NCBI RefSeq assembly: GCF_025371035.1
Contig: NZ_JANZXB010000011.1
Location: 1-64,000, forward strand
Direction of reading: 5' to 3'
DNA: 64,000 bases
Source: Sphingomonas sp. LC-1
GTDB lineage: Bacteria; Pseudomonadota; Alphaproteobacteria; Sphingomonadales; Sphingomonadaceae
Positions within the stretch are counted from its first letter, which is position 1; every line of letters starts with the position of its first letter. The position numbers and the translations under genes are program-made. Below are positions 27,221 to 36,144 of this stretch, piece by piece. Under the pieces are notes generated by a model, which saw only the letters and a program-made list of their open reading frames with translations, ran no database searches and was not told where the DNA came from.

Positions 27221-28302
27221 CACGCCGCCGCCTCTGCAAAGATCGGCAATTCGGCCGCCACCGCAGCCTCGGCTTCGACGAAGTTTGACACCGTTACGCC
27301 GACCAGTCGTATCCCCTTCTGGGTTGGCAGAACCGACCGGATCAGGTCGAGCGCCGCGCAGCGCAGGCCTTCGCGATTGGTGACCGCCACGGGCTGGCTG
27401 CGGCGTCGGGTGATCTGATGGAAGTCGGCGTATTTGACCTTCACCGTGACGGTACGGCCGAAGGCCTGCCGTCCCTCGCACCAATCCCAGACGTCGTCCG
27501 CCATCTTGAGCACGCCCGCCTCGATCTGTTCGGGTTCGGTCAGGTCGCGGTTGAACGTCGTTTCCGACCCCGATGACTTGCGCACGCGGTTCGGATTGAC
27601 CGGACGGTCGTCTTCCCCGCGCGCGATGGCGTGATACCATTCGGCGGAACTGCCGAAATGCTGCTGCAGGAACGCCAGCGACTTGGCGCGCAGGTCGGCC
27701 CCGGTCTCGATCCCCAGCCGCTTCATCTTTTCCGCCGTCACCGGTCCGACGCCGTGGAAGCGGCTCACGGGCAGCGTCTCGACCCAGGCGGCGCCCATGT
27801 CCGGCGTGACTGCAAATTGGCCGTTGGGCTTGCGGTGATCCGAGGCGAGCTTGGCCAGGAACTTATTGTACGAGATGCCCGCTGATGCGGTCAGCCCGGT
27901 TTCCGCCAAAATGTCGGCGCGGATCGCCTTGGCGGTCAGCCATGCGGTTTCAAGGCCACGTTTGTTCGCGGTGACGTCGAGATAGGCTTCGTCGAGCGAC
28001 AAGGGCTGGATCAGGTCGGTATAGCGCGCGAACACGTCATGGATCTGGCGTGAGGCGTCGCGGTACACTTCGAAGCGGGGCGGCACGAAGATCAGGTCGG
28101 GACAGCGGCGCAGCGCGGTGACTGAGGGCAAAGCGGAGCGAACGCCGAACGTGCGCGCCTCGTAGCTGGCCGCCGCCACCACGCCCCGTGCGGCGGCATG
28201 ACCGACCGCAACCGGCTTGCCGCGAAGCGACGGATCGTCACGCTGCTCCACCGACGCAAAGAAGGCGTCCATGTCGACGTGAATGATCTTGCGCACCGCC
28301 AT
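27220..28302 (-). CDS. dinB: DNA polymerase IV (Y-family translesion polymerase)
   Basis: A 360-residue error-prone polymerase with Y-family motifs IIHVDMDAFFASVEQ at the N-terminus, SYEARTFGVRSALPS, and the catalytic PLSLDEAYLDVT. Helix-hairpin-helix (FHGVGPVTAEKMKRLGI) and little-finger domains follow. I use the ATG at 28302, five bases after AAAAGG; a GTG at 28308 is also in frame. It bypasses replication-blocking lesions. A GTTC-N7-GTTC box 22-36 bases ahead of the start indicates SOS control. Confidence 0.95.
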   Translation of the reverse strand: MAVRKIIHVDMDAFFASVEQRDDPSLRGKPVAVGHAAARGVVAAASYEARTFGVRSALPSVTALRRCPDLIFVPPRFEVYRDASRQIHDVFARYTDLIQPLSLDEAYLDVTANKRGLETAWLTAKAIRADILAETGLTASAGISYNKFLAKLASDHRKPNGQFAVTPDMGAAWVETLPVSRFHGVGPVTAEKMKRLGIETGADLRAKSLAFLQQHFGSSAEWYHAIARGEDDRPVNPNRVRKSSGSETTFNRDLTEPEQIEAGVLKMADDVWDWCEGRQAFGRTVTVKVKYADFHQITRRRSQPVAVTNREGLRCAALDLIRSVLPTQKGIRLVGVTVSNFVEAEAAVAAELPIFAEAAA

Positions 28303-28323
28303 GCGCACCTTTTAACGCATGCA

Positions 28324-28338
28324 GAACAGGATGTGAAC
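28324..28338 (-). promoter_or_regulatory. LexA (SOS) box of the dinB-alkB operon
   Basis: On the minus strand the sequence reads GTTC, seven bases, GTTC. This is the direct-repeat operator recognised by alphaproteobacterial LexA. It lies immediately upstream of dinB, where LexA would block transcription until DNA damage. Confidence 0.85.
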
Positions 28339-28458
28339 ATATTGTGTAAAAACGGCGGAAACCCGTCGCTTATCCCACCTGCCCATCTCTTGGCGTAGAT
28401 CCGAGCACGACGCCGTTCGAACGATGCCGCGAACGTCGCCGCCGCATCTGCCGGATGA

Positions 28459-28806
28459 TCACCGCCGCGCGAAGAGGTCCATATTCGCATCGCCCCAAGC
28501 CTTTAGCGCCGCGATGATCGGCGACAGGGATCGGCCGCGATCGGACAGGCTATATTCTACCCGCGGCGGCACCTGAGCGAATACCTCCCGCTCGATCAGG
28601 CCATCGGCTTCCAACTCGCGCAGCTGGTTGGTCAGCATGCGCGGCGTCACGTCCCCGGCACGGCGGCGCAACTCGTTGAAGCGCGTGCGTCCGTCTTGCA
28701 AATGGTAGAGGATCACCGCCTTCCACTTGCCGTCGATCAGGCTCACCGCCGCCTCGACGGCGCAGCCCGGAGTACAATCGAGGCGGGAGTGACGGGCTTT
28801 CGCCAT
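28459..28806 (-). CDS. HxlR-family transcriptional regulator
   Basis: A 115-residue winged helix regulator of the HxlR family. It has an N-terminal cysteine-containing stretch (DCTPGCAVEAAVSLIDGKWKAVILYHL) and the HTH core FNELRRRAGDVTPRMLTNQLRELEADGLI. The ATG at 28806 is preceded by AAGGA. It diverges from an alcohol dehydrogenase-like gene with a gap of 100 bases, the usual arrangement for an HxlR regulator of a quinone/aldehyde-responsive enzyme. The paired cysteines may act as the redox or electrophile sensor. Confidence 0.92.
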   Translation of the reverse strand: MAKARHSRLDCTPGCAVEAAVSLIDGKWKAVILYHLQDGRTRFNELRRRAGDVTPRMLTNQLRELEADGLIEREVFAQVPPRVEYSLSDRGRSLSPIIAALKAWGDANMDLFARR

Positions 28807-28906
28807 CGGTACGGTATCCTTTTCGACACTATGAGCGTTTTTTGTGCCTACGACAGAAGCTGACACCGTCCCTATCTCGCGTGCGACAGCAGAAGGAGCA
28901 AGACCC

Positions 28907-29938
28907 ATGCGCGCCATAGCCTATCGCCAGCCCGGCCCAATCGATCGAGCCGATGCCCTGATCGACGTAGAACTGCCACGGCCCGTTCCGACCGGGCGCG
29001 ATATCCTGGTCGCGGTCCGGGCTATCTCGGTGAACCCGGTCGACGCGAAGGTTCGCGCCGGCGCCGCGCCGTTCAACGGACGTGACGAACGCGTCCTTGG
29101 TTGGGATGCGGCGGGCGTCGTCGAGGCGGTCGGCCCGGAAGTCACCCGCTTCAAGGTGGGTGACGAGGTCTTCTATGCGGGCGCCCTGATGCGCGACGGC
29201 AGCAATGCGGAATATCAGCTGGTCGACGAGTGGATCGTCGGCCATCGCCCCCGCAGCATCGGCTTCGCCGAGGCGGCGGCGTTGCCGCTGACCGCGATCA
29301 CGGCGTGGGAAACCCTGTTCGACCGGTTGAAGGTCGACGACCAGCCGGCAGGCGGCGCCCGTGCCATCCTGATTATCGGCGGCGCGGGTGGTGTCGGTTC
29401 CGCGGCGATCCAGATCGCGCGGACCCGCATCGACCTGACCGTGATCGCCACCGCCTCGCGCGCCGAGACGAAGGACTGGGTGCGAGACCTCGGTGCGCAT
29501 CATGTCATCGATCATTCCCGGCCGATGGCACCGCAGATCGCCGCACTGGAGATCGGTGCGCCCGCCTTCGTCTTCTCGACCACCCACACCGATCGCCATC
29601 TAACCGACATCGCCGAACTGATCGCGCCGCAGGGGCGCTTCGCGCTGATCGACGATCCCGCCAGCCTCGACATCGTCGCCTTCAAGCGCAAGGCGGTGTC
29701 GGTCCATTGGGAATTGATGTTCACCCGGTCGCTCTTCGACACACCGGACGTCGGCGAGCAGGGTCGACTGTTGGACGCCGTGGCCGAACTGGTGGACGAA
29801 GGGCGCATTCGCACCACGGCGACCGACACGCTCTCGCCGATCAATGCCGCCAACCTTATCGAGGCGCACCGCCGGATCGAGAGTGCCACCACGCGGGGCA
29901 AGATCGTCCTGGAAGGCTGGGACAGCTGGCAGGCGTAA
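28907..29938 (+). CDS. Zinc-independent alcohol dehydrogenase / quinone reductase
   Basis: A 343-residue medium-chain reductase of the ZADH/quinone oxidoreductase type. It has a GroES-like domain with ISVNPVDAKVRAG and a Rossmann domain with ILIIGGAGGVGSAAIQIA. The ATG at 28907 follows AGAAGGAGC, which settles the start over an in-frame ATG at 28844. It probably reduces quinones or reactive carbonyls with NADPH under control of the divergent HxlR regulator. Confidence 0.92.
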   Translation: MRAIAYRQPGPIDRADALIDVELPRPVPTGRDILVAVRAISVNPVDAKVRAGAAPFNGRDERVLGWDAAGVVEAVGPEVTRFKVGDEVFYAGALMRDGSNAEYQLVDEWIVGHRPRSIGFAEAAALPLTAITAWETLFDRLKVDDQPAGGARAILIIGGAGGVGSAAIQIARTRIDLTVIATASRAETKDWVRDLGAHHVIDHSRPMAPQIAALEIGAPAFVFSTTHTDRHLTDIAELIAPQGRFALIDDPASLDIVAFKRKAVSVHWELMFTRSLFDTPDVGEQGRLLDAVAELVDEGRIRTTATDTLSPINAANLIEAHRRIESATTRGKIVLEGWDSWQA

Positions 29939-29977
29939 GCTCGACGCGGGTTCCTACGAAATGCGCGCGCGGGCGGG

Positions 29978-30583
29978 TCAGGCGAATGCCAACTCGCCCG
30001 CGACGATCGCCATGGCATGATCGACGAAGCGCGCCTTCTCGCCGACCGGCGCGACGTAACGAAGTGCCTCGCGCGCCAGTTCAGGCTCGCCTCCGCGCGC
30101 GATCATCCATGCGGCAAGATAGGGCGCCGCCAGACAACCGCCTGCCGTCGCGACATTGCCATGAGCGGCGAACGGTGCGTCGATAACCGTCACACCGGCC
30201 TCCACCACCCATGGCTTGGTGGTGAGGTCGGTGCACGCGGGCAAATCGCCGATCAGGCCGAGCTTGGCCAGCAGCAGCGTCCCTGAACATTGCGCCGCGA
30301 TCAACTGCCGCGCCGGATCGAGGCGAAGCCGGGCGAGCATCGCCGGATCGGTGGCAATCCCCCGCGTGCGGACACCGCTGCCGACCAGCACCGCATCCGC
30401 GTCCTCGAGGAATGCGAGCGGCCGTTGGCGGTGGATCGTGACGCCGTTCAACGACGTCACCGTTTCGGTCGGTGCGGTGATGTGCGCGGCCCAGCCATGC
30501 GGGCGCAGCCGGTTGATGATCGCGGCGGCCACGAACGAGTCGAGTTCGTTGAAGCCGTCGAAGGTCAGGACCGCGACCTGCAT
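29978..30583 (-). CDS. DJ-1/PfpI family protein
   Basis: A 201-residue class I glutamine-amidotransferase-like protein. It has VAVLTFDGFNELDSFV at the N-terminus and the nucleophile-elbow cysteine in LIAAQCSGTLLLAKLG, followed by a domain closure histidine region (AAHGNVATAGGCL). The ATG at 30583 overlaps the stop of the phzF gene (TGATG). Members include chaperones, glyoxalases and isonitrile hydratases; I cannot choose among them. Confidence 0.85.
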   Translation of the reverse strand: MQVAVLTFDGFNELDSFVAAAIINRLRPHGWAAHITAPTETVTSLNGVTIHRQRPLAFLEDADAVLVGSGVRTRGIATDPAMLARLRLDPARQLIAAQCSGTLLLAKLGLIGDLPACTDLTTKPWVVEAGVTVIDAPFAAHGNVATAGGCLAAPYLAAWMIARGGEPELAREALRYVAPVGEKARFVDHAMAIVAGELAFA

Positions 30584-31431
30584 CACCCTTGCGTCCGCCC
30601 GGAGAACAGCGTCCGCGTCGCTCCGGCGACCCAGACCTGGCCGGTCTCGTCCTGCGAGACATGGATACGCCCGCTCCGCCCGAGGCGCGTGCCCTGCGCG
30701 GCGAGATAGCTGCCACTGGCCCGACCGCTGGCGAACAGCCACTGGCCGACCGAGGCGTTGAGGCTGCCGGTCACCGGGTCCTCGATCAGCCCGCCATGCG
30801 CGTCGGTGAAGAGAGCGCGCAGTTCGAACGCGACCTCGCTACCGGGCGCATGCGGTCCGACGATGCCGATGTCGATATGCTCGGGGTGGTGCCGCGACGG
30901 CTCGACCGCCAGCACCGCCTCCGCCGACTCCAGCATGACCGCGATCCAGCCGGGGCCATTGTCTGCCCAGGCGGCATCGACGATTGCCGCGCGGTCGATC
31001 CGCAGCAACTCTGCGACCTGAGCGATCTCAGCCTCGGTCAGGGTGCCGCCGCGCAGCAGCGGTGGGGCGGCAAAGGCAAGCCGATCGCCATCCCGCCGGA
31101 TCGTCACCAGTCCCACGCCGCATTCCTGCACGATCACGCCGTTCCGCTTCGGCTGTCCGCCCGCTTCGAGCCAGGCATGGGCGCTCCCCAAGGTCGGGTG
31201 CCCGGCGAAGGGCAGTTCATGTGCCATGGTGAAAATGCGCACGCGATAATCGGCGGACGGATCGGCCGGCGGCAGCAGGAAGGTCGTCTCCGAAAAATTC
31301 AGCCAGCTTGCGATCGCCTGCATCTCGTCCGTCGTCAGGCCATCGGCATCGGCGATGACGGCCAGCGGGTTGCCGGTCAGCGGATCGGTGCCGAATACGT
31401 CGACGAGGCGGAATGGGCGGCTCACGGGCAT
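30583..31431 (-). CDS. PhzF family isomerase/epimerase-like protein
   Basis: A 282-residue protein of the PhzF/diaminopimelate-epimerase-like fold. It has the characteristic VDVFGTDPLTGNPLAVI near the N-terminus, the catalytic glutamate region LNFSETTFLLPP, and GHPTLGSAHA. It is coupled to a DJ-1/PfpI gene and divergent from a MocR regulator, suggesting a small amino-acid-derived detoxification or salvage module. No other phenazine genes are present, so phenazine synthesis is not implied. Confidence 0.9.
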   Translation of the reverse strand: MPVSRPFRLVDVFGTDPLTGNPLAVIADADGLTTDEMQAIASWLNFSETTFLLPPADPSADYRVRIFTMAHELPFAGHPTLGSAHAWLEAGGQPKRNGVIVQECGVGLVTIRRDGDRLAFAAPPLLRGGTLTEAEIAQVAELLRIDRAAIVDAAWADNGPGWIAVMLESAEAVLAVEPSRHHPEHIDIGIVGPHAPGSEVAFELRALFTDAHGGLIEDPVTGSLNASVGQWLFASGRASGSYLAAQGTRLGRSGRIHVSQDETGQVWVAGATRTLFSGRTQG

Positions 31432-31498
31432 CTCCTGTTGATGATGGGTCGTTCTATCGAGCTACGACTGGCGCTGACAGATACACATCGGTACGATC

Positions 31499-32944
31499 AT
31501 GCCGAACTGTATTGGTAAGAACGGCAGTACGATGGCGAGCGCCCCAGACGAAACCCGCACCGGCATGGTTGTCCGCGCAATCCGAGACCGGATCGACGCC
31601 CGCACGCTGACGCCGGGCGCCCGGCTGCCGTCGATCCGCGCCATGGCCGAGACGAGCGGCGTTGCGCGCTCGACGGTGGTCGAAGCCTATGATCGCCTCA
31701 CGGCGGAAGGCGTCATTCGCTCGAGACCGGGATCGGGCTTTTATGTCGCGGCGCCCCTGGCCCCGCTGGCGCTGGATCGGCTGGTCAGTACGAAGGAGCG
31801 CGAGGTCGATCCGCTCTGGATGCTGCGCCAGTCGCTGGGCGAGAGGCGCCACGAATTGATGCCGGGATGCGGCTGGCTGCCCGATGATTGGCTAGCGGGC
31901 GATCCCCTCCGCAAAGCGATGCGCGGGGCGGCGCGATCCGACAAGAACAGCACGCTGGCGGGCTACGCTTCCCCCATGGGTTCGCTCCCGCTCAGGGCGT
32001 TGTTGGCGAGGCGGATGGCGGATCAGGGGATCGAAGCCGTCCCCGACCATATCCTGCTGACCGACAGCGGTACCCATTCGCTCGATCTGGTGTGCCGCTT
32101 CCTGCTTCAGCCGGGCGATACCGTGCTGGTCGACGACCCGTGCTACTTCAACTTCCTGGCGCTTCTGCGGGCGCACCGGGCAACGGTTGTCGGCGTGCCG
32201 ATGACAGCGACGGGTCCAGAAGTCGCCGCCTTCGCTGAAGCCGCTGCAAAGCATCGACCACGCTTCTATCTGACGAATTCGGGCGTCCATAATCCAACCG
32301 GCGCATCGCTAGCCGCCGCCAGCGCACATCGATTGCTCAAGATCGCGGACGCGCATGACATGGTCGTCGTCGAGGACGATATCTTCGCCGACTTCGAGCA
32401 CGCGCCGTCGCCGCGGCTGGCGGCGTTCGACGGGCTCGACCGGACGATCCGCATCGGCAGCTTCTCCAAATCGCTGTCGGCGGCGGTGCGCTGCGGCCAT
32501 ATCGCGGCCCGACCCGACTGGATCGAAGGGCTGGCCGACCTGCGCATCGCGACGTCGATGGCGGGCAGTCCACTCGCCACCAACCTGCTGCACGCGGTGC
32601 TGACCGATGGCAGCTATCGGCGTCACGTCGACGGCGTTCGAACCCGGCTGGCCCGAGCGACTGCCCGTGTGGCGAAACGCCTTAGGGCCATTGGTATCGA
32701 GCCATGGACTGATCCGGCGGCGGGCATCTTCCTGTGGGCGCGATTGCCCAATGGCGTCGACGCCGTGGAACTCGCACGCAGGGCGATCGATGCAGGGATC
32801 GTCCTGGCGCCGGGGCCGGTGTTCAGCACCAGCGGCGGGTGGCGCGATCACATGCGCTTCAACGTCGCGATGAGCGATGACGACCGGCTGTACGCTTTCC
32901 TGGAAAAGGCCGTGTCGCGCCCGCTATTCGCACCGGCTGGCTAG
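31499..32944 (+). CDS. MocR/PdxR-type regulator (GntR HTH plus aminotransferase fold)
   Basis: A 481-residue chimeric regulator. An N-terminal GntR winged helix (about 25-85, GARLPSIRAMAETSGVARSTVVEAYDRLTAEGVI) is fused to a fold-type I PLP aminotransferase domain. The PLP-lysine is in IGSFSKSLSAAVRCG, and NPTG is present in HNPTGASL. Such proteins sense PLP or an amine and usually control a divergent gene, here phzF. The ATG at 31532 is an equally plausible start. Its C-terminal 60 residues are duplicated as a relic at 45369-45554. Confidence 0.93.
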   Translation: MPNCIGKNGSTMASAPDETRTGMVVRAIRDRIDARTLTPGARLPSIRAMAETSGVARSTVVEAYDRLTAEGVIRSRPGSGFYVAAPLAPLALDRLVSTKEREVDPLWMLRQSLGERRHELMPGCGWLPDDWLAGDPLRKAMRGAARSDKNSTLAGYASPMGSLPLRALLARRMADQGIEAVPDHILLTDSGTHSLDLVCRFLLQPGDTVLVDDPCYFNFLALLRAHRATVVGVPMTATGPEVAAFAEAAAKHRPRFYLTNSGVHNPTGASLAAASAHRLLKIADAHDMVVVEDDIFADFEHAPSPRLAAFDGLDRTIRIGSFSKSLSAAVRCGHIAARPDWIEGLADLRIATSMAGSPLATNLLHAVLTDGSYRRHVDGVRTRLARATARVAKRLRAIGIEPWTDPAAGIFLWARLPNGVDAVELARRAIDAGIVLAPGPVFSTSGGWRDHMRFNVAMSDDDRLYAFLEKAVSRPLFAPAG

Positions 32945-33841
32945 GCGTTCGACCAGGAAATCGACGAACACCCTCACCCGCGCGGGCGTGGTGGAGCCCC
33001 CGACGAAGACCGCGTGGATCAGCTCGACGTCGCCCGGATTATATTCCTCCAGCAATGGCACGAGCCGCCCGTCCGCGATCTCAGCCGCGACGCTGAAGCG
33101 GCCGACCCGGGTGACGCCAACCCCGGCAGCGGCGAGATGACCCAGCGTCTCGCCATTGTTGGCGACGATGCCGCCCTCGACGGACAGCGCGAAATCCCGG
33201 CCGTCGCGGCGGAACGGCCAGGTCGGCTCGGCGCGGCGGAAGTTGAAGTTGAGGCAGTTATGGGCGTGCAGGTCCTCCGGGACCCGGGGCGTACCTGCCC
33301 GGGCGAGATAGTCCGGTGAGGCGACAATCACCCGCCCGCCTTCGGACAATTTGCGCGCGGTAAGCCCGCTGTCCGCGAGCGGGCCGAACCGGACGGCGAC
33401 ATCGGCCTGCCCGCCGGCCACATCGACCAGCGTGTCGGTCAGCGCCACGTCGATCAGGATATGCGGATAGGCGCGCGCGAAGTCGCCGAGCAGCGGCACG
33501 ACGCACAACCGGCCGTGCGCCAGCGCCGCACTGATCCGCAGCCGTCCACGCGGTGCGCCCTGGTCGGCGATCTGCTGCTCGGCGTCGTCGAGGTCGGCGA
33601 GGATGCGCCGGGCTGCGAGCAGATAGGCCTGCCCCTCGGCGGTGAGCGTCAGCGCACGAGTGGAGCGTAGTAGCAGCCGGACGCCGAGCCGCGCCTCGAT
33701 CCGGTCGATCGCGCGCGCCACCGCCGAGGGCGTCAGCCCGAGCGTGCGACCGGCCGCCGAGAAGCTGCCTTCCTCCACCACGCTCGCGAACAGGGCGAGT
33801 GACCGGGCGCGATCGCCATTGCCGATTATCTTTGCGTCCAA
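32924..33841 (-). CDS. LysR-family transcriptional regulator
   Basis: A 305-residue LysR regulator. The HTH is FASVVEEGSFSAAGRTLGLTPSAVARAIDRIEARLG, with a substrate-binding domain from about residue 95. I start it at the TTG at 33841 (protein begins DAKIIGNGDRARSL) because AAGGAT lies nine bases upstream; an ATG at 33895 would add 18 residues. It ends overlapping the MocR gene tail-to-tail by 21 bases. It diverges from an aldo-keto reductase/MFS operon that it probably regulates. Confidence 0.92.
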   Translation of the reverse strand: MDAKIIGNGDRARSLALFASVVEEGSFSAAGRTLGLTPSAVARAIDRIEARLGVRLLLRSTRALTLTAEGQAYLLAARRILADLDDAEQQIADQGAPRGRLRISAALAHGRLCVVPLLGDFARAYPHILIDVALTDTLVDVAGGQADVAVRFGPLADSGLTARKLSEGGRVIVASPDYLARAGTPRVPEDLHAHNCLNFNFRRAEPTWPFRRDGRDFALSVEGGIVANNGETLGHLAAAGVGVTRVGRFSVAAEIADGRLVPLLEEYNPGDVELIHAVFVGGSTTPARVRVFVDFLVERLASRCE

Positions 33842-33932
33842 GGCACAGATCCTTTGCACCGGCGGGCGGTTCCGCCACGCTCCTTCACCGTCCATCTATG
33901 CGCCTGACAATGACATTCGCAAAGGAGGTGTC

Positions 33933-34967
33933 ATGGAATATCGGCAATTGGGATCGTCCGGCCTGCGCGTTCCGGCCCTGTCGTTCGGCGCGGGTACCTT
34001 CGGCGGCAAGGGACCGCTGTTCAGCGCCTGGGGCACAAGCGACGCCGCCGAGGCGCGGCGGCTGGTCGACATCTGCCTCGACGCCGGCGTGACGCTGTTC
34101 GACACCGCCGACGTCTATTCGGATGGAGCGTCCGAACAGGTCCTGGGCGAAGCGATCAAGGGGCGGCGTGATGCCGTCCTGATCTCGACCAAGACCGGGC
34201 TGCCGATGGGTGACGGTCCGCAGGACTGGGGCGCGTCACGGTCGCGGCTGATCGGCGCGGTGGAAGCGGCGTTGCGGCGGCTCGGCACCGACCGGATCGA
34301 CCTGCTCCAGCTTCACGCCTTCGACGCCTCCACGCCTGCCGAGGAGGTGATGGGCACGCTCGACCGGCTGATCGCCGACGGCAAGGTCCGCTATGCGGGC
34401 GTCTCCAACTATCCCGGCTGGCAGATCATGAAGGCGCAAGGCTTGGCCGATCGTCATGGCTGGCCCCGCCTCGTCGCGCATCAGGTCTATTACTCGCTGA
34501 TCGGCCGAGCGTACGAATGGGATCTGATGCCGCTGGCAGCGGATCAGGGTGTCGGTGCGCTGGTCTGGAGCCCGCTCGGCTGGGGGCGGTTGACTGGCAA
34601 GATCGGGCGGGGACGGCCTATCCCGGCAGGGAGCCGGTTGCACGAAACCGCGCAGTTCGCGCCGCCGGTCGAGGACGAGCATCTCTACCGCGTCGTCGAT
34701 GCGCTGGAAGCGGTGGCGGCGGAGACGGGCAAGACCGTGCCTCAGGTCGCGATCAATTGGCTGCTGCGGCGACCGACCGTGTCGTCGGTCATCATCGGCG
34801 CGCGGGACGAGGCGCAGCTGCGCGACAATCTGGGTGCGGTCGGCTGGGCGCTGTCGCCCGAGCAGGTGGCGGCGCTCGACGCGGCAAGCGACGTGCTGCC
34901 GCCCTATCCGCACACCCCCTACCGGCAGCAGGAGGGTTTCGCCCGCCTCGCGCCGCCGATGGTTTGA
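33933..34967 (+). CDS. Aldo-keto reductase
   Basis: A 344-residue NADPH-dependent aldo-keto reductase with the tetrad visible as D and Y in LFDTADVYSDG, K in LISTKTGLP and H in LLQLHAFDAS. A near-perfect Shine-Dalgarno sequence (AAAGGAGGTG) precedes the ATG at 33933. It is followed 13 bases later by an MFS efflux gene. It reduces aldehydes or ketones in the cytoplasm; the substrate is unknown. It resembles the reductase at 40077 in fold but is a different subfamily by sequence. Confidence 0.92.
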   Translation: MEYRQLGSSGLRVPALSFGAGTFGGKGPLFSAWGTSDAAEARRLVDICLDAGVTLFDTADVYSDGASEQVLGEAIKGRRDAVLISTKTGLPMGDGPQDWGASRSRLIGAVEAALRRLGTDRIDLLQLHAFDASTPAEEVMGTLDRLIADGKVRYAGVSNYPGWQIMKAQGLADRHGWPRLVAHQVYYSLIGRAYEWDLMPLAADQGVGALVWSPLGWGRLTGKIGRGRPIPAGSRLHETAQFAPPVEDEHLYRVVDALEAVAAETGKTVPQVAINWLLRRPTVSSVIIGARDEAQLRDNLGAVGWALSPEQVAALDAASDVLPPYPHTPYRQQEGFARLAPPMV

Positions 34968-34980
34968 GGGAGCCAGGATT

Positions 34981-36144
34981 ATGAAGTTCAACCTCGGATT
35001 GCTCGCACTGGCGGTCGGCGCCTTCGGCATCGGTGTGACCGAGTTCGCGCCGATGGGCATGTTGCCGGTGATCGCGGCCGACCTGCACGTGTCGATCCCC
35101 GCCGCCGGGCTGCTGGTCAGCGCCTATGCGATGGGCGTGCTGATCGGCGCACCGCTGATGACGCTCACCACCGGGCGGATCGACCGGCGGACATTGCTGA
35201 TCGCGTTGATGGGCATCTTCACGCTTGGCAACGCGCTGTCGGCGTTGGCGGATGGATATTGGATGCTAATGGCAGCGCGAATCGTCACCTCGTTCAACCA
35301 TGGCGCCTTCTTCGGCGTCGGATCGGTGGTCGCCGCCAACCTCGTGCCGCCGGACAAGCGCGCGGGCGCGGTGGCGGCGATGTTCACCGGGCTGACCGTC
35401 GCCACAATCGGCGGCGTGCCGGCGGCGACCTGGGTCAGCGAGGCGATCGGCTGGCGCAACGCCTTTGCCGGGATCGCGGGTGTGGGGGCGATCGCGATGC
35501 TGTCGCTTCGTCTCGCGCTGCCGCCGCTGCCCGCTGCCGAAGGCGGCGACATGCGCGCCGAACTGCGGGTGCTGACGCGCAAGCCGGTGCTGGCGGCGCT
35601 GGCGCTGACGGTGGTCGGGGCGAGCGCCATGTTCACCGTCTTCACCTATATCGTCCCGATCCTGCGCGAGGAAACGCACGCATCGACCGGCTTCGTGACG
35701 GCGATGCTGATGCTCTACGGCATCGGTCTGACGATCGGGAACACGCTCGGCGGCCGGCTGGCCGATCGGTCGATCGAGCGGACGCTGATCGGCAGCTTCG
35801 CGGTGCTGGCCACGGTGCTCATCGTGTTTGCGGGCGTGATGCAATGGCCATGGCCCGCCGCCATCGCGATCCTGGTCTGGGGCATCGCCAGCTTCGCGAT
35901 CGTCCCGCCCTTGCAGATGCGGGTGATGGATGCGGCCTCCGACGCGCCGAACCTCGCTTCCGCAATGAATATCGGTGCGTTTAATCTCGGCAACGCGATC
36001 GGCGCGGCGCTGGGCGGCGGCGTGATCGGTGTTGGCCTGGGACTGCCCATGGTGGCGCTGGCGGGCGCGGCGATGGCAGCGGCGGCGCTCGTGATGCTGC
36101 TGGCGCTCCGGCGTCAGCCCCGTGCGGCGGCCTGCCCGGCCTGA
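34981..36144 (+). CDS. MFS transporter, AraJ/YdhP-like efflux type
   Basis: A 387-residue major facilitator with twelve predicted transmembrane segments. It has the DHA1-type N-terminal motif (AFGIGVTEFAPMGMLPVIAADL) and the motif A-like loop GRIDRRTLL. GGAGCC lies just ahead of the ATG. It is cotranscribed with the aldo-keto reductase, so it may export the same toxic compound or its product. It overlaps the ECF41 sigma relic tail-to-tail by 31 bases. Confidence 0.92.
   Translation: MKFNLGLLALAVGAFGIGVTEFAPMGMLPVIAADLHVSIPAAGLLVSAYAMGVLIGAPLMTLTTGRIDRRTLLIALMGIFTLGNALSALADGYWMLMAARIVTSFNHGAFFGVGSVVAANLVPPDKRAGAVAAMFTGLTVATIGGVPAATWVSEAIGWRNAFAGIAGVGAIAMLSLRLALPPLPAAEGGDMRAELRVLTRKPVLAALALTVVGASAMFTVFTYIVPILREETHASTGFVTAMLMLYGIGLTIGNTLGGRLADRSIERTLIGSFAVLATVLIVFAGVMQWPWPAAIAILVWGIASFAIVPPLQMRVMDAASDAPNLASAMNIGAFNLGNAIGAALGGGVIGVGLGLPMVALAGAAMAAAALVMLLALRRQPRAAACPA

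Noticed and set aside
30583-31431. Phenazine biosynthesis
   Set aside because: Only a PhzF-family gene is present; none of the other phenazine genes accompany it, and the family has many other members.
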